Source: Clostridium tyrobutyricum DSM 2637 = ATCC 25755 = JCM 11008
Lineage (GTDB): Bacteria; Bacillota; Clostridia; Clostridiales; Clostridiaceae
Reading direction: 5' to 3'
DNA: 64,000 bases
Assembly: GCF_000359585.1 (NCBI RefSeq)
Contig: NZ_APMH01000013.1
Location: forward strand, 29,309-93,308
Shown here: piece after piece, positions 29,019 through 38,369 of the stretch
How positions within the stretch are numbered: the stretch's first letter is position 1
Layout of the letters: each line of letters starts with the position of its first letter
The notes under the pieces: model-generated
Database searches by the model: none
Told to the model about the DNA's origin: nothing
The model's input: the letters and a program-made list of their open reading frames with translations, nothing else
Position numbers and translations under genes: made by a program

Positions 29019-29183
29019 ATGATAGAAATATTAATAACAATAGTTATCGTTGCAGTTGCTATATGTATACTCATAAACAGTATAAAGAAAAAATCTAAAG
29101 GTGGTGGATGCAGCTGTGGATGTAATTCTTGTAAATCAAAGCTTTATAGATGTACAAAAAAACATATAGACAAATCACATTAA
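29019..29183 (+). CDS. FeoB-associated Cys-rich membrane protein
   Basis: 54 residues: one N-terminal transmembrane helix (ILITIVIVAVAICILI), a basic linker, then GGGCSCGCNSCKSKLYRC. This is the pattern of the small FeoB-associated Cys-rich proteins found after clostridial feoB. ATG 29019 is 15 bases after the feoB stop with GGAGTGATA upstream. A close analogue follows the second feoB at 61675-61818. Confidence 0.9.
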   Translation: MIEILITIVIVAVAICILINSIKKKSKGGGCSCGCNSCKSKLYRCTKKHIDKSH

Positions 29184-29213
29184 AAAAATCCAGCTTATTT
29201 GCTGGATTTTTTT
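29182..29213. terminator. Bidirectional terminator between feo genes and the CBS gene
   Basis: AAAAAAATCCAGC, loop TTATTT, GCTGGATTTTTTT: a strong hairpin with T-runs in both directions. Confidence 0.9.
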
Positions 29214-29587
29214 ATAATGTAATCAATAATATCTTCAATAGAAATAATTCCCTCTACTATTAAATCATCATCCACTACTGGAATTGCAATTATATTATTT
29301 TCTCTCAATCTTTTAGCTGCAGAAATTATAGCCTCATCTTTATGTGCCGTTATTACCTGTTTTGACATTACCCATTCTACCGGGCAAGTATCAAAGTGAC
29401 CTTCTTCCATCAAAAATCTATATATATCAGCTTTTACTATCATTCCTACCAACTTACCATTTTCATTTATTACAGGTGCTCCATTTATTTTGTGTTCATG
29501 CATTATATTTAGTGCTTTACTTAATATATCAGTATCTTTTATTCTAACTATATCAGAACGCATTATATCACTAATCAAATCAATCAA
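29195..29587 (-). CDS. CBS domain pair protein
   Basis: 130 residues made of two CBS motifs: about 1-55 (IMRSDIVRIKDTDILSKALNIMHEHKINGAPVINENGKLVGMIVKADIY) and about 75-128 (VITAHKDEAIISAAKRLRENNIIAIPVVDDDLIVEGIISIEDII). Such stand-alone pairs sense adenosyl ligands (AMP, ATP, SAM), but no ligand can be assigned. Convergent with the feo operon. Confidence 0.88.
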   Translation of the reverse strand: MIDLISDIMRSDIVRIKDTDILSKALNIMHEHKINGAPVINENGKLVGMIVKADIYRFLMEEGHFDTCPVEWVMSKQVITAHKDEAIISAAKRLRENNIIAIPVVDDDLIVEGIISIEDIIDYIIKKSSK

Positions 29588-29606
29588 CTCCTTTATAAAT
29601 ATTTGT

Positions 29607-30404
29607 CTAATAGCTGTTGTTTGAAATATCCGTTATTTTTTCTGGATCTTTTCCACCCTTTAGTATATAGTCTATCGTCCTTGATGCAGATTTTTTTGAC
29701 ATTTTATTTATTTCAAAATCAAGCTGAATATTATTCCTAGTCAAAAGGCTTGTCAAAAATTTAAGCTGCTTATGTGTAATTATATCAGATCTTACAAGAG
29801 AGTCATTATTTTGAATTTTATATATAAATTCATGTATTTTAGGAAGATTTAGTACATCTTCATAATTATGAAGCATTATAGTATCTTCCAACTTTTCATC
29901 ATTAGTACTCAAAAACTGCTTGTATAAATCTACGCTGATTCCTCCATCTATATGATCTTTTCTTTGTACACCTATATACTTTTCCACTGTTTTCAAATTA
30001 CATCTTTCCATACCCAATTGTTTATAATAAGGCCTTATAAGTCTATACAGATCTATATGTTTCTTAGGCGGTTCAAAAAATATATTTTCCTTTATCATTC
30101 TTTCACAAATAAATGGCTCATCAAAGGCTATTCCATTATAAGAACACCAGTTTTCATACTTTAAAACATCACTTCCAAAACTATACAGGACTTCCCCTTC
30201 ATCTTCCAAATTTTCAGCAAAATATTGCTTTATAGAAAATTTATTATAATCTATAAAATTTCCAAAAGATATAAGAATTATATTATCCTTGTTTTTATCA
30301 AATCCTGTAGTTTCTATATCAAAATAAGCTACATTTTTCATGTTATACGTATTAAATACTTTTTCAGGAATATTTAATACTGTATCATATTTTTTAGTAA
30401 ACAT
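29607..30404 (-). CDS. RNase H-like exonuclease-fold protein (YprB type)
   Basis: About 265 residues. DEDD-type acidic motifs: VAYFDIETTGFDKNKDNIILISFGNF, WCSYNGIAFDEPFI, and HNYEDVLNLPKI. Matches the YprB ribonuclease H-like domain. The C-terminal 60 residues (KQLKFLTSLLTRNNIQLDFEIN...) are an extra domain. ATG 30404 follows GGAGGTAATT; an upstream TTG adds six residues but overlaps the ribosome site. Paralogue of 25250-25894. Confidence 0.72.
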   Translation of the reverse strand: MFTKKYDTVLNIPEKVFNTYNMKNVAYFDIETTGFDKNKDNIILISFGNFIDYNKFSIKQYFAENLEDEGEVLYSFGSDVLKYENWCSYNGIAFDEPFICERMIKENIFFEPPKKHIDLYRLIRPYYKQLGMERCNLKTVEKYIGVQRKDHIDGGISVDLYKQFLSTNDEKLEDTIMLHNYEDVLNLPKIHEFIYKIQNNDSLVRSDIITHKQLKFLTSLLTRNNIQLDFEINKMSKKSASRTIDYILKGGKDPEKITDISNNSY

Positions 30405-30446
30405 AATTACCTCCAAACTCACTAATATAAGTAGAATAAATTACAG

Positions 30447-32138
30447 TTACATTTTTTCCACTACCTGTATACCAAGCAAGTTAAGTGCATTTTTTATTAC
30501 CTGACAGGAAGCTTCCACAAGATTAAGTCTGAAATTTCTTGTATTGTCATCTTCCGTATTAAGTATACTACAAGAATTATAGAATTTATTAAAAGCTTTT
30601 GCAACCTCTATTACATATCTAGTTACCATAAATGGCTCTAATTTATTTATTGCATTTAGTACATGCAAATTAAATTCAGAAAGAATTTTTACAAGGTTGA
30701 ATTCTTCAAATGAATTTATGTCAATATAATTCATTTCTCTATCGAAATCCCCTGCTTTTCTTATTATGCTCTTTCCTCTCGCATAACTGTACTGAACATA
30801 AGGACCTGTTTCACCATCAAAACTCAACATCTCATCCCAGTCGAAAATTATATCTCTTTCCCTATTGTTCTTTAAATAAGTAAATATTATAGCACCTATT
30901 CCTATCTTCTTTGCCACTTCTGTCTTGCTCTCAAGTTTAGGATTTTTTTCTTTTATTATTTTAAGAGTAGTCTCAACAGACCTATCCAACAAATCTTCTA
31001 AAAAGATAACATCACCCTTTCTAGTAGACAATTTCTTATTTGCAAATTTGACCAATCCAAATCCAACATGTTTACAAGAATCAGCCCAATTTTTTCCCAT
31101 AAGTTTTAATGTAGTAAATACCTGTTTAAAGTGCAGTGACTGATCCATTCCAACTACATATATACACTTGTCAAAATCATAAGTTTTCTTTCTATATATT
31201 GCAGCTGCCAAATCTCTGGTTGCATATATGGTTGCTCCATCTGACTTTCTTATTATACAAGGCGGCATATTATAATCATCCAGCATTACAACTTTAGCAC
31301 CATTACTTTCTTTTAAAAGTCCACATTTGTCAATTTCTTCTATTACGGAATCCATCTTATCAGTATAAAAACTTTCACCTGCATAAGAATCAAATTCAAC
31401 TCCTAATTCTTCATAAACTTTGTTGAACTTTTCCAAACTCATGTCTTTAAATTTTTTCCATAGTTCAACTTCCTCTTTATTTCCATCTTCTAATTTTTTG
31501 AAATACATTCTTCCCTTGTCTTCAAGAGAAGGATCTTTCTCTGCTTCTTCGTGAAATTTTACATATATTCTCAACAATTCTTTTATAGGATCTTTTTTTA
31601 AAGCTTCTTCATCACACCAAAGCTTATATGCACATATTAGTTTTCCAAATTGAGTTCCCCAATCTCCCAAATGATTTATTCTAGTACAATTATAACCTTG
31701 AGAACTCATCATTTTATAAAGGGAATTTCCTATGGCAGTACTAAAAAGATGCCCTACATGAAATGGTTTAGCAATATTGGGAGATGAAAATTCTATAACT
31801 ACATTTTTCCCATTTCCAACAGATGATTTTCCATAACTATCACCTTCGGATAAAATTTTGTTTAAAGTGTCTTTTGCAAAAATACTCTTATCTACAAAGA
31901 AATTAAGATAAGGTCCTAAGTTTTCTATTTTTTCAAAATATTTATTATCAATTTTTTCCTTTAGTTCGCTGGCTATTATGTTAGGTGCCTTTTTATATAT
32001 TTTAGCTAGCTGAAAACAAGGGAATGCATAATCTCCCATGTCAGACTTAGGTGGTATTTCAATAATTCTTTCTATATCCTTCAATTCTAAATTTAAGTTT
32101 TCTTTTAATCTCTCTGCAATTATTTTTTTATAATCCAT
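30447..32138 (-). CDS. argS: Arginyl-tRNA synthetase
   Basis: Class I aminoacyl-tRNA synthetase, about 563 residues. Seen: N-terminal Add domain, [25 protein letters not shown] (HIGH-like), [13 protein letters not shown] in the KMSKS position, and the C-terminal anticodon-binding DALR domain ([11 protein letters not shown]...YNSCSIL). Complete. Lies behind a T-box leader. The ATG 32138 is chosen; an in-frame TTG five codons upstream touches the GGAG site. Confidence 0.97.
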   Translation of the reverse strand: MDYKKIIAERLKENLNLELKDIERIIEIPPKSDMGDYAFPCFQLAKIYKKAPNIIASELKEKIDNKYFEKIENLGPYLNFFVDKSIFAKDTLNKILSEGDSYGKSSVGNGKNVVIEFSSPNIAKPFHVGHLFSTAIGNSLYKMMSSQGYNCTRINHLGDWGTQFGKLICAYKLWCDEEALKKDPIKELLRIYVKFHEEAEKDPSLEDKGRMYFKKLEDGNKEEVELWKKFKDMSLEKFNKVYEELGVEFDSYAGESFYTDKMDSVIEEIDKCGLLKESNGAKVVMLDDYNMPPCIIRKSDGATIYATRDLAAAIYRKKTYDFDKCIYVVGMDQSLHFKQVFTTLKLMGKNWADSCKHVGFGLVKFANKKLSTRKGDVIFLEDLLDRSVETTLKIIKEKNPKLESKTEVAKKIGIGAIIFTYLKNNRERDIIFDWDEMLSFDGETGPYVQYSYARGKSIIRKAGDFDREMNYIDINSFEEFNLVKILSEFNLHVLNAINKLEPFMVTRYVIEVAKAFNKFYNSCSILNTEDDNTRNFRLNLVEASCQVIKNALNLLGIQVVEKM

Positions 32139-32164
32139 ATTATTATAACTCAACTCCTGATTTC

Positions 32165-32428
32165 ATAAATTTTACAACAAAAAAGATTCATCTTCTTTAT
32201 TCAAAGAGACGAATCTTTCGCGGTACCACTCTAATTGATAGCAAGCTATCCACTTTCAACTTTAACGCAGTCAACGACTCACTTTTTATTTGAATACTCA
32301 AATATTCTTCATAAGTTCCTAAGAGACTCTCTTTCTCTTTAATATATTGTAGACTTTCACCATTTTCTACTCGCTTAAAATAAGACTTTAAAGATACTCG
32401 TTTCTCAATCATAGGCTCAGTTATTATT
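32165..32428 (-). promoter_or_regulatory. T-box leader (arginine) of argS
   Basis: Minus strand carries the antiterminator AGTGGTACCGCG (32230-32219), then a terminator formed by AAAGATTCGTCTC and GATGAATCTTTTTT. Stem I apical loop AATGGTGAAAG is visible, followed by AGAGAAAG, where AGA (Arg) is the likely specifier. Promoter: TTGACA 32459-32454 and TATAAT 32435-32430, spacer 18. Confidence 0.88.
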
Positions 32429-32466
32429 TATTATATTACCCTAACATATATATTGTCAATACAAAA

Positions 32467-33540
32467 TTACTGTTGTTTAAATTCTGACCATATTCTATCA
32501 TAAGTTTTAGTTGCACTTCCTACATCTTTAAATCTTTCTGCTCTTTTAAGTTCTGCATCGGGTATATACACTGCTTTATTATTCAAGTATTCTTTAGACA
32601 TATACTGTTTAGCTGCTTTGTTCGTATTTACATATTCATTTGAAGTTGTTGCCTCATTACTTATTTTACCATTCAGCATAAAGTTTATAAATTTTTCTGC
32701 ATTTTCCTTATGAGGTGCTTTAACAGGTATTATAAAATTATCTTCCTCAGAATTCATTCCTTCTTCAGGGTAAACTATCTTGAATTTTGGATTGGCTTTA
32801 ACTGCTGCTGATGCCTGAGAACCATACATATATCCTACACTTACATCTCCATTTATCAAACTGTTATGAGGAGTATCTGCATCAAAAACTTTTACATTTG
32901 GCTTTAATTTTTTTAATTCTTCACTTGCCTGATTCAATTTTTTAGAATCTGTTTCATTCATAGAATAACCTAATTTTTTAAGTGTCATACCTATTACTAT
33001 TCTTGGGTCATCTACTAATACAATTGAATCTTTCAATTGTGGATTCCAAAGATCCTTGTATCCCTTTATGTCAATTTTGACTTTTTCAGGATTGTAAACT
33101 ATCATCTGGGTACCAAGTGTATAAGGTATAGAATATTTATTTTGTTTATCATAATCCTGAGCCAAAAATTGAGGATCTACATTTTTATAATTTGGTATGT
33201 TCTTTTTATCTATTGGCTGCATCAAAATTTCTTTTTGTTTTGACATAACTTCAATAATATAATCACTGCATATGACTACATCATATTGAGAACCTTTAGT
33301 AGCTTGAAGTTTTGCAAGCATTTCTTCGTTAGTCGAGAAATTACTATAATTTACTTTTATGCCAGTTTGCTTCTCAAATTGTTTTACTACAGAATCAGGA
33401 ACATAATTTGCCCATGTAAATATATTAACTACTTTGTCACTACTTTGAGTTGATTTTTGTGATCCACATGCTGCAAATGATAAAATTAAAAATACCATTG
33501 CTGCACATACACTTAAAGATCTCATTAATTTATTCTTCAT
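32467..33540 (-). CDS. potD: Spermidine/putrescine-binding lipoprotein
   Basis: Extracellular substrate-binding component of a polyamine ABC importer. 357 residues; lipoprotein signal with lipobox Cys in ILSFAACGS. The mature part shows NIFTWANYVPDSVVKQFEKQTGIKVNYSNFSTNEEMLAKL, typical of PotD/PotF. Last gene of potABCD; preceded by a GGGGGAAAATT ribosome site. Confidence 0.93.
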   Translation of the reverse strand: MKNKLMRSLSVCAAMVFLILSFAACGSQKSTQSSDKVVNIFTWANYVPDSVVKQFEKQTGIKVNYSNFSTNEEMLAKLQATKGSQYDVVICSDYIIEVMSKQKEILMQPIDKKNIPNYKNVDPQFLAQDYDKQNKYSIPYTLGTQMIVYNPEKVKIDIKGYKDLWNPQLKDSIVLVDDPRIVIGMTLKKLGYSMNETDSKKLNQASEELKKLKPNVKVFDADTPHNSLINGDVSVGYMYGSQASAAVKANPKFKIVYPEEGMNSEEDNFIIPVKAPHKENAEKFINFMLNGKISNEATTSNEYVNTNKAAKQYMSKEYLNNKAVYIPDAELKRAERFKDVGSATKTYDRIWSEFKQQ

Positions 33541-33558
33541 AATTTTCCCCCTAAAAAT

Positions 33559-34347
33559 TTATAATCTTCTTTCTCCTATTAATTTTATACTCTGTCCCAT
33601 AATTAAAATTATAAAAGTAATAATTAACATTATGGTACAAAGGGCATTTATCTCTGGTGATAGTCCAAATCTAAGCATTGAAAATATTTTTATTGGAAGA
33701 GTAGTACTTGCAGGTCCAGATACGAAAAAATTTATTATTACATCATCAAAAGACAATATAAAGGCAATCATGGCTCCTGCAGCTATGCCCGGCAATATAT
33801 TTGGAAGTACAATTGTAAAAAACACTTTTAGTCTGTTGGCACCCAAATCCATAGCTGCATCTTCTATGGAAGAGTCAAATCCTGAGATTCTTGCCCTGAC
33901 TATTATTAATACAAAAGGAATACTGAAAGTGGCATGGGAAAACACAAGTGTTCCTATACCAAATGATATATTAAGTTGTGTAAAATATACAAGAAGTGCA
34001 ATTCCCATTATTATTTCAGGTATAATTATGGTTATATTTAAAAGTGCTTCTACTATACTCTTTCCTTTAAATTTATACTTATAAAGTCCAAATGCACCTA
34101 TAGTTCCTACTATAGATGATATTATGGTACTCATAATTGCAATTGACAAACTATTTTTAAAGGCTGTGATTACATCACTATCATTGAATAGACTATGATA
34201 CCAATCTAAAGTAAATCCAGTCCATAATGCACCTGTTTTAGCATGGTTAAAAGAATAAAACACTATTACAAATATAGGCAAATATAAAAATATAAATACC
34301 AGTACAATATATAAATATCGTATTAGCTTATTAATTTTATTGCTCAT
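33559..34347 (-). CDS. potC: Polyamine ABC transporter permease
   Basis: Inner-membrane permease, 262 residues, about six helices. Permease EAA loop: SIEDAAMDLGANRLKVFFTIVLPNILPGIAAGAMIAFILSFDDVIINFFVSGPASTTLPIKIFSM, typical of PotC. Its start overlaps the potB stop by one base, so translation is coupled. Confidence 0.93.
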   Translation of the reverse strand: MSNKINKLIRYLYIVLVFIFLYLPIFVIVFYSFNHAKTGALWTGFTLDWYHSLFNDSDVITAFKNSLSIAIMSTIISSIVGTIGAFGLYKYKFKGKSIVEALLNITIIIPEIIMGIALLVYFTQLNISFGIGTLVFSHATFSIPFVLIIVRARISGFDSSIEDAAMDLGANRLKVFFTIVLPNILPGIAAGAMIAFILSFDDVIINFFVSGPASTTLPIKIFSMLRFGLSPEINALCTIMLIITFIILIMGQSIKLIGERRL

Positions 34348-35204
34348 TAAAAAACCCCCATATCTGTTTTTTTACCAACTAATTTTATACTAATTGTAGT
34401 TAAAATTAATGTGACTACTATCATAAAAATAGATATGGCTGCTCCAAAGGGCCAGTCACGAGATACCAAAAATTGATTTCTTATAAGATTCCCTATGAGC
34501 ATGACTTTACTGCCGCCCATAAGATCTGAAATATAAAATAGGCCTAATGAGGGTATAAATACTAAAATACATCCAGCCAAAACTCCCGGCATGGTGAGAG
34601 GAAATATTATAGTAAAAAATGTTTTAAGTTTTCCAGCACCTAAGTCCTTAGCTGCATCAATATAACAACTTTCAAGTTTTTCAATTGAATTGTAGATTGG
34701 CAGAACCATAAAAGGGAATAAAGTATATATCATTCCTAAAAGTACAGCTCCATAAGTATAAAGCATCTTTAAAGGTTCATTTATTATATTAAATTTTACT
34801 AGTATGCTGTTTATAACCCCTTCTGTACTCATTAAATTCATCCATGCATAAGTTCTTATAAGAGAATTAGTCCAAAATGGAACAATTATAAGTATAATAG
34901 CCAGTGTTCTAAACTTTTTAGGAATTTTCGATACAAAGTATGCAAAAGGATATCCAAAAATCAATGTAAACACCATGGTTATAAATGCTATAGATAAAGA
35001 ATTGGAAAACACTTTAAAATACAGTGGTGACATAATTCTCTTGTAATTGCTAAATGAAAATACAAAATCTATACCACCATTTACTCCCCTTTGAAGAAAA
35101 CTTATAAATACAATATATATAATAGGGACTGCCATAAATATAATCATCCATATACTAACAGGAATTATAAACGTATATTTTTCAAAGTTAAGTCTTTTCT
35201 TCAA
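34347..35204 (-). CDS. potB: Polyamine ABC transporter permease
   Basis: Inner-membrane permease, 285 residues, six helices. WTNSLIRTYAWMNLMSTEGVINSILVKFNII and the EAA loop CYIDAAKDLGAGKLKTFFTIIFPLTMPGVLAGCILVFIPSLGLFYISDLMGGSKVMLIGNLI are PotB signatures. Starts directly after potA. Confidence 0.93.
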   Translation of the reverse strand: MKKRLNFEKYTFIIPVSIWMIIFMAVPIIYIVFISFLQRGVNGGIDFVFSFSNYKRIMSPLYFKVFSNSLSIAFITMVFTLIFGYPFAYFVSKIPKKFRTLAIILIIVPFWTNSLIRTYAWMNLMSTEGVINSILVKFNIINEPLKMLYTYGAVLLGMIYTLFPFMVLPIYNSIEKLESCYIDAAKDLGAGKLKTFFTIIFPLTMPGVLAGCILVFIPSLGLFYISDLMGGSKVMLIGNLIRNQFLVSRDWPFGAAISIFMIVVTLILTTISIKLVGKKTDMGVF

Positions 35205-36278
35205 TTACAGGCCCCCCCCTTTAATTAAGACCCCGTCTGATATATCCCAAAATATCCATGTTTCTGTTCCTACTTCTGGAATTTCAAGATTTTTAGTATA
35301 ACTCATCACAGATACATTAGTACCATCTTTGAGTTTTAAAATGGTTTTAGTATTTGATCCCAGGTATATATTTTCCACCACTATAGCTTTCAAATCAAAA
35401 AAATCTACAGGACTAAAAGAATATTTTATATTCTCAGGTCTCACTATTACGGAAACATGATCTCCCTTTTTAAGTAGACTATCTTTTGTAATTATAGTAC
35501 CATTTATATTATTTAAATATATTTTATCCTTTTCTATAGATTGTACATTACAATCAAATATATTTGAATCTCCTATAAACCCCGCTACAAATTTAGTCCT
35601 AGGTCTTTCATATATATCTCTTGGTGTTCCAAGTTGTTCTATTTTTCCATCTTTCATTACAACTATGCTATCTGACATATTGAGAGCTTCTTCTTGATCA
35701 TGAGTTACATATACAAAAGTTATTCCAAGTTTTTTTTGAAGCCTTTTAAGTTCAATCTGCATCTGTTTTCTGAGTTTAAAGTCAAGAGCTCCAAGAGGCT
35801 CGTCTAACAACAGTAAATCTGGACTATTAATAAGTGCTCTTGCAATTGCTACTCTCTGTTTTTGTCCACCACTTAGATTTCCAGGCATTCTTTTCTCATA
35901 ACCTTCAAGTTGTACAAGTTTTAACATATTTTCTACACGTGCTTTTATCTTCTGCTTATTAATCTTCTTAATTTTAAGACCATATGCTATATTATTATAT
36001 ACATTCATATGAGGAAAAAGTGCATAATTTTGAAATACAGTATTTATATTTAGTTCATAAGGCTCCTTATTTTCTATATGTTTTCCATTTAAAATTATAC
36101 TTCCACTTGTAGGTTTTTCAAAACCTGCTATCATACGCAATGTAGTAGTTTTTCCACAGCCACTTGGTCCTAAAATTGTTAAAAACTCTCCTCTTTTTAT
36201 ATTTATAGAAATGTCTTTTACTACAGTTTGGCTATTAAATTTTTTAACAGTATTTATAAGTTCAAGGATATTATCCAG
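35205..36278 (-). CDS. potA: Polyamine ABC transporter ATPase, probable CTG start
   Basis: ATP-binding subunit, about 357 residues. The frame extends 46 codons upstream of the first ATG (36140) and includes Walker A GPSGCGKTTT, which the shorter reading would lack. Signature LSGGQKQRVAIARAL, Walker B LLLLDEPLGALD and the H-loop THDQEE follow, then a C-terminal TOBE-like domain (about 240-350). In-frame TGA at 36284-36282 limits the start. The only codon near the GGAGGTG ribosome site is CTG at 36278-36276, six bases downstream. First gene of potABCD. Confidence 0.9.
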   Translation of the reverse strand: MDNILELINTVKKFNSQTVVKDISINIKRGEFLTILGPSGCGKTTTLRMIAGFEKPTSGSIILNGKHIENKEPYELNINTVFQNYALFPHMNVYNNIAYGLKIKKINKQKIKARVENMLKLVQLEGYEKRMPGNLSGGQKQRVAIARALINSPDLLLLDEPLGALDFKLRKQMQIELKRLQKKLGITFVYVTHDQEEALNMSDSIVVMKDGKIEQLGTPRDIYERPRTKFVAGFIGDSNIFDCNVQSIEKDKIYLNNINGTIITKDSLLKKGDHVSVIVRPENIKYSFSPVDFFDLKAIVVENIYLGSNTKTILKLKDGTNVSVMSYTKNLEIPEVGTETWIFWDISDGVLIKGGGL

Positions 36279-36301
36279 TGCTCACACCTCCAATAAAATA
36301 A

Positions 36302-36368
36302 CAAAAAACTCCCACCTCTTTATATCAGAGGCAGAAGCTAACTTCTGCGGTCCATTCCACCCTGCTTA
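36302..36368 (-). promoter_or_regulatory. Compact attenuator-like leader of potABCD
   Basis: On the minus strand GCAGAAG-TTAG-CTTCTGC (36348-36331) can form a hairpin. Its right half also pairs as CTTCTGCCTCT with AGAGGTGGGAG (36337-36327 with 36319-36309), followed by TTTTTTG: an intrinsic terminator. The two folds exclude each other. Upstream, AGGGTGGA and GGACCGC recall a T-box tail, but there is no room for Stem I. Ligand unknown; polyamine is a guess from context. Confidence 0.6.
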
Positions 36369-36460
36369 TAATAAATATTTACTAATATTTACTTAAATTT
36401 AACATAACGCTATAATAGCATATTATATGATAAAATGCAAAATAGCACATAATCTATATT

Positions 36461-37519
36461 CTATATAGAGTAGGATTTAATATTATTTTTAAATTTATTT
36501 TCCACAACTTTCACTTTATTATTATCAAATAAATATAATCTGTGTATAAGAACTGCTACTTTATCACCTACATTAAGATTATTTTTTGCCAACGAGCGGA
36601 TACCTTTTATTATATTGTCCCCTATTTGAATAGTTACTATCCAATTGGACCCACCAAATGATATATCGGTAACTATACCACTTTCGTAGACAGTTCCAGG
36701 TTTTACTTCATCATTTTTATAAACTTCAACGAACTCCGGTCTTGTAATTGCTTTCGTTCCTTCAGGAATATTCTTGAAAGCCTTAAATTGGCTAAACTTT
36801 TTAATGGCATTGGACTCACCAATAAATTTAGCTACAAAAACCGTTTTAGGATTATTATATATTTCTACTGATCCTCCTTTTTGCTCAATAGCTCCTGAAT
36901 TTGTTATTATAATTTCATCAGCTACATCTACTGCTTCCTCTTGGTCATGTGTAACAAAAATACTGGTTATCTCCAACTTGTGTATCATATTTTTAAGCCA
37001 TGTCCTAAGCTCTTTTCTAACTTTTGCATCAATAGCTGCGAAAGGCTCATCTAAAAGAAGCAATTGTGGCTTTGAAGCAAGAGCTCTAGCAAAAGCAACT
37101 CTCTGCTTTTGTCCTCCAGACAACTGACTTGGATATCTTTTCTCAAGACCTTTAAGCCCTATGAGTTCTACAAGCTGCATAACTCTTTCCCTGGTATATT
37201 TTTTATCTACTTTTTTAATAGAAAGTCCAAATTCTATATTTTGATACACTGTCATATTTCTAAAAAGTGCATAATTTTGAAATACAAATCCTATTCCTCT
37301 TTTTCCTGGAGGTATATTGTTAACCAATTTACCGTCAATATAAATTTCTCCACTATCAGCAGTTTCAAGTCCGGCAATCATACGAAGTATTGTAGTTTTT
37401 CCACTTCCGCTTGGCCCAAGCAATCCTACCAACTTGCCTTTTTCTATTCCAAAAGATACATTTTTTGATGCTTGATAACTTCCAAAACTTTTATTGAGAT
37501 TTTTAACTTCAACATACAT
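36461..37519 (-). CDS. cysA: Sulfate/thiosulfate ABC transporter ATPase
   Basis: 352 residues. Walker A LLGPSGSGKTTILRMIAG, Q-loop FVFQNYALFRNMTV, signature QLSGGQKQRVAFARALASKPQ, Walker B LLLLDEPFAAID, then a C-terminal TOBE domain. NNIPPGKRGIGFVFQNYALF is typical of CysA. Distal gene of the sulfate operon. Confidence 0.93.
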   Translation of the reverse strand: MYVEVKNLNKSFGSYQASKNVSFGIEKGKLVGLLGPSGSGKTTILRMIAGLETADSGEIYIDGKLVNNIPPGKRGIGFVFQNYALFRNMTVYQNIEFGLSIKKVDKKYTRERVMQLVELIGLKGLEKRYPSQLSGGQKQRVAFARALASKPQLLLLDEPFAAIDAKVRKELRTWLKNMIHKLEITSIFVTHDQEEAVDVADEIIITNSGAIEQKGGSVEIYNNPKTVFVAKFIGESNAIKKFSQFKAFKNIPEGTKAITRPEFVEVYKNDEVKPGTVYESGIVTDISFGGSNWIVTIQIGDNIIKGIRSLAKNNLNVGDKVAVLIHRLYLFDNNKVKVVENKFKNNIKSYSI

Positions 37520-37520
37520 T

Positions 37521-38369
37521 TTATATCACCTCTTTTTTCACTTTCCACTCTATAATGTTTCTAATAATCAAAATAACAATAGCTATAAATACTAAAATTG
37601 ATGATACTGCAAATGATGCAGAAAATTGATATTCATTATATAATATTTCCACATGCAATGGCAAAGTATTGGTTTCACCTCTTATATGTCCTGATACTAC
37701 AGAGACAGCTCCAAATTCTCCTATGGCTCGTGCACTACACAATACTATTCCATATAAAAGTCCCCATTTTATATTAGGTAAAGTTATTCTACTAAATATT
37801 GTCCATAAATTTGCACCCATAGAAGCCGCTGCTTCTTCTTCATCAGTTCCTTGAGCAATCATAAGCGGTATTATCTCCCTTGATACAAAAGGAAAAGTTA
37901 CAAATATTGTAGCTAATATTATACCAGGAAGTGCAAAAATTATATTTATATCATGTTTAAATAGAAAATTATAAAATAACCCACCTCTACCAAAGGTCAG
38001 TACATATATTAATCCAGCTATAACCGGTGAAATTGCAAAAGGAAGATCTATTAGTGTAATCAAAAAATTTCTGCCTTTAAATTTAAACTTTGTTACAGCA
38101 AAAGCCATCATAATACCAAATACAGTATTAAAAAGAACTGCCAGACCTGATGCTACCAAAGTCAGTTTTATAGCCGAAATAGTATTTGAATCTGTAATAG
38201 CCGTCATATACGCATCTTTGCCCTTTCTAAACGCTTCCGAAAATATAAGAATCAATGGCATCCCAAGCATTATAAACAAAAATGCTATCGTTATTGCAAT
38301 AAGTATATATTTCACTATATTAAATTTAGTATGATATGATTTTTCCAATTTTTTCACTCTCCTATGCAT
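37521..38369 (-). CDS. cysW: Sulfate ABC transporter permease CysW
   Basis: 282 residues, six membrane helices. PFAISPVIAGLIYVLTFGRGG and the EAA loop EEEAAASMGANLWTIFSRITLPNIKWGLLYGIVLCSARAIGEFGAVSVVSGHIRGETNTLPLHVEILYNEY are CysW signatures. Overlaps cysT by 8 bases; ATG 38369 is chosen although a later TTG has a better-spaced GGAG. Confidence 0.94.
   Translation of the reverse strand: MHRRVKKLEKSYHTKFNIVKYILIAITIAFLFIMLGMPLILIFSEAFRKGKDAYMTAITDSNTISAIKLTLVASGLAVLFNTVFGIMMAFAVTKFKFKGRNFLITLIDLPFAISPVIAGLIYVLTFGRGGLFYNFLFKHDINIIFALPGIILATIFVTFPFVSREIIPLMIAQGTDEEEAAASMGANLWTIFSRITLPNIKWGLLYGIVLCSARAIGEFGAVSVVSGHIRGETNTLPLHVEILYNEYQFSASFAVSSILVFIAIVILIIRNIIEWKVKKEVI

Noticed and set aside
32197..32412. 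A 71-residue frame on the minus strand upstream of argS
   Set aside because: It lies entirely in the arginine T-box leader (antiterminator and Stem I), so it is RNA structure, not a gene.
35205..36140. potA starting at the ATG at 36140
   Set aside because: It would lack the Walker A motif, which is present in frame just upstream.
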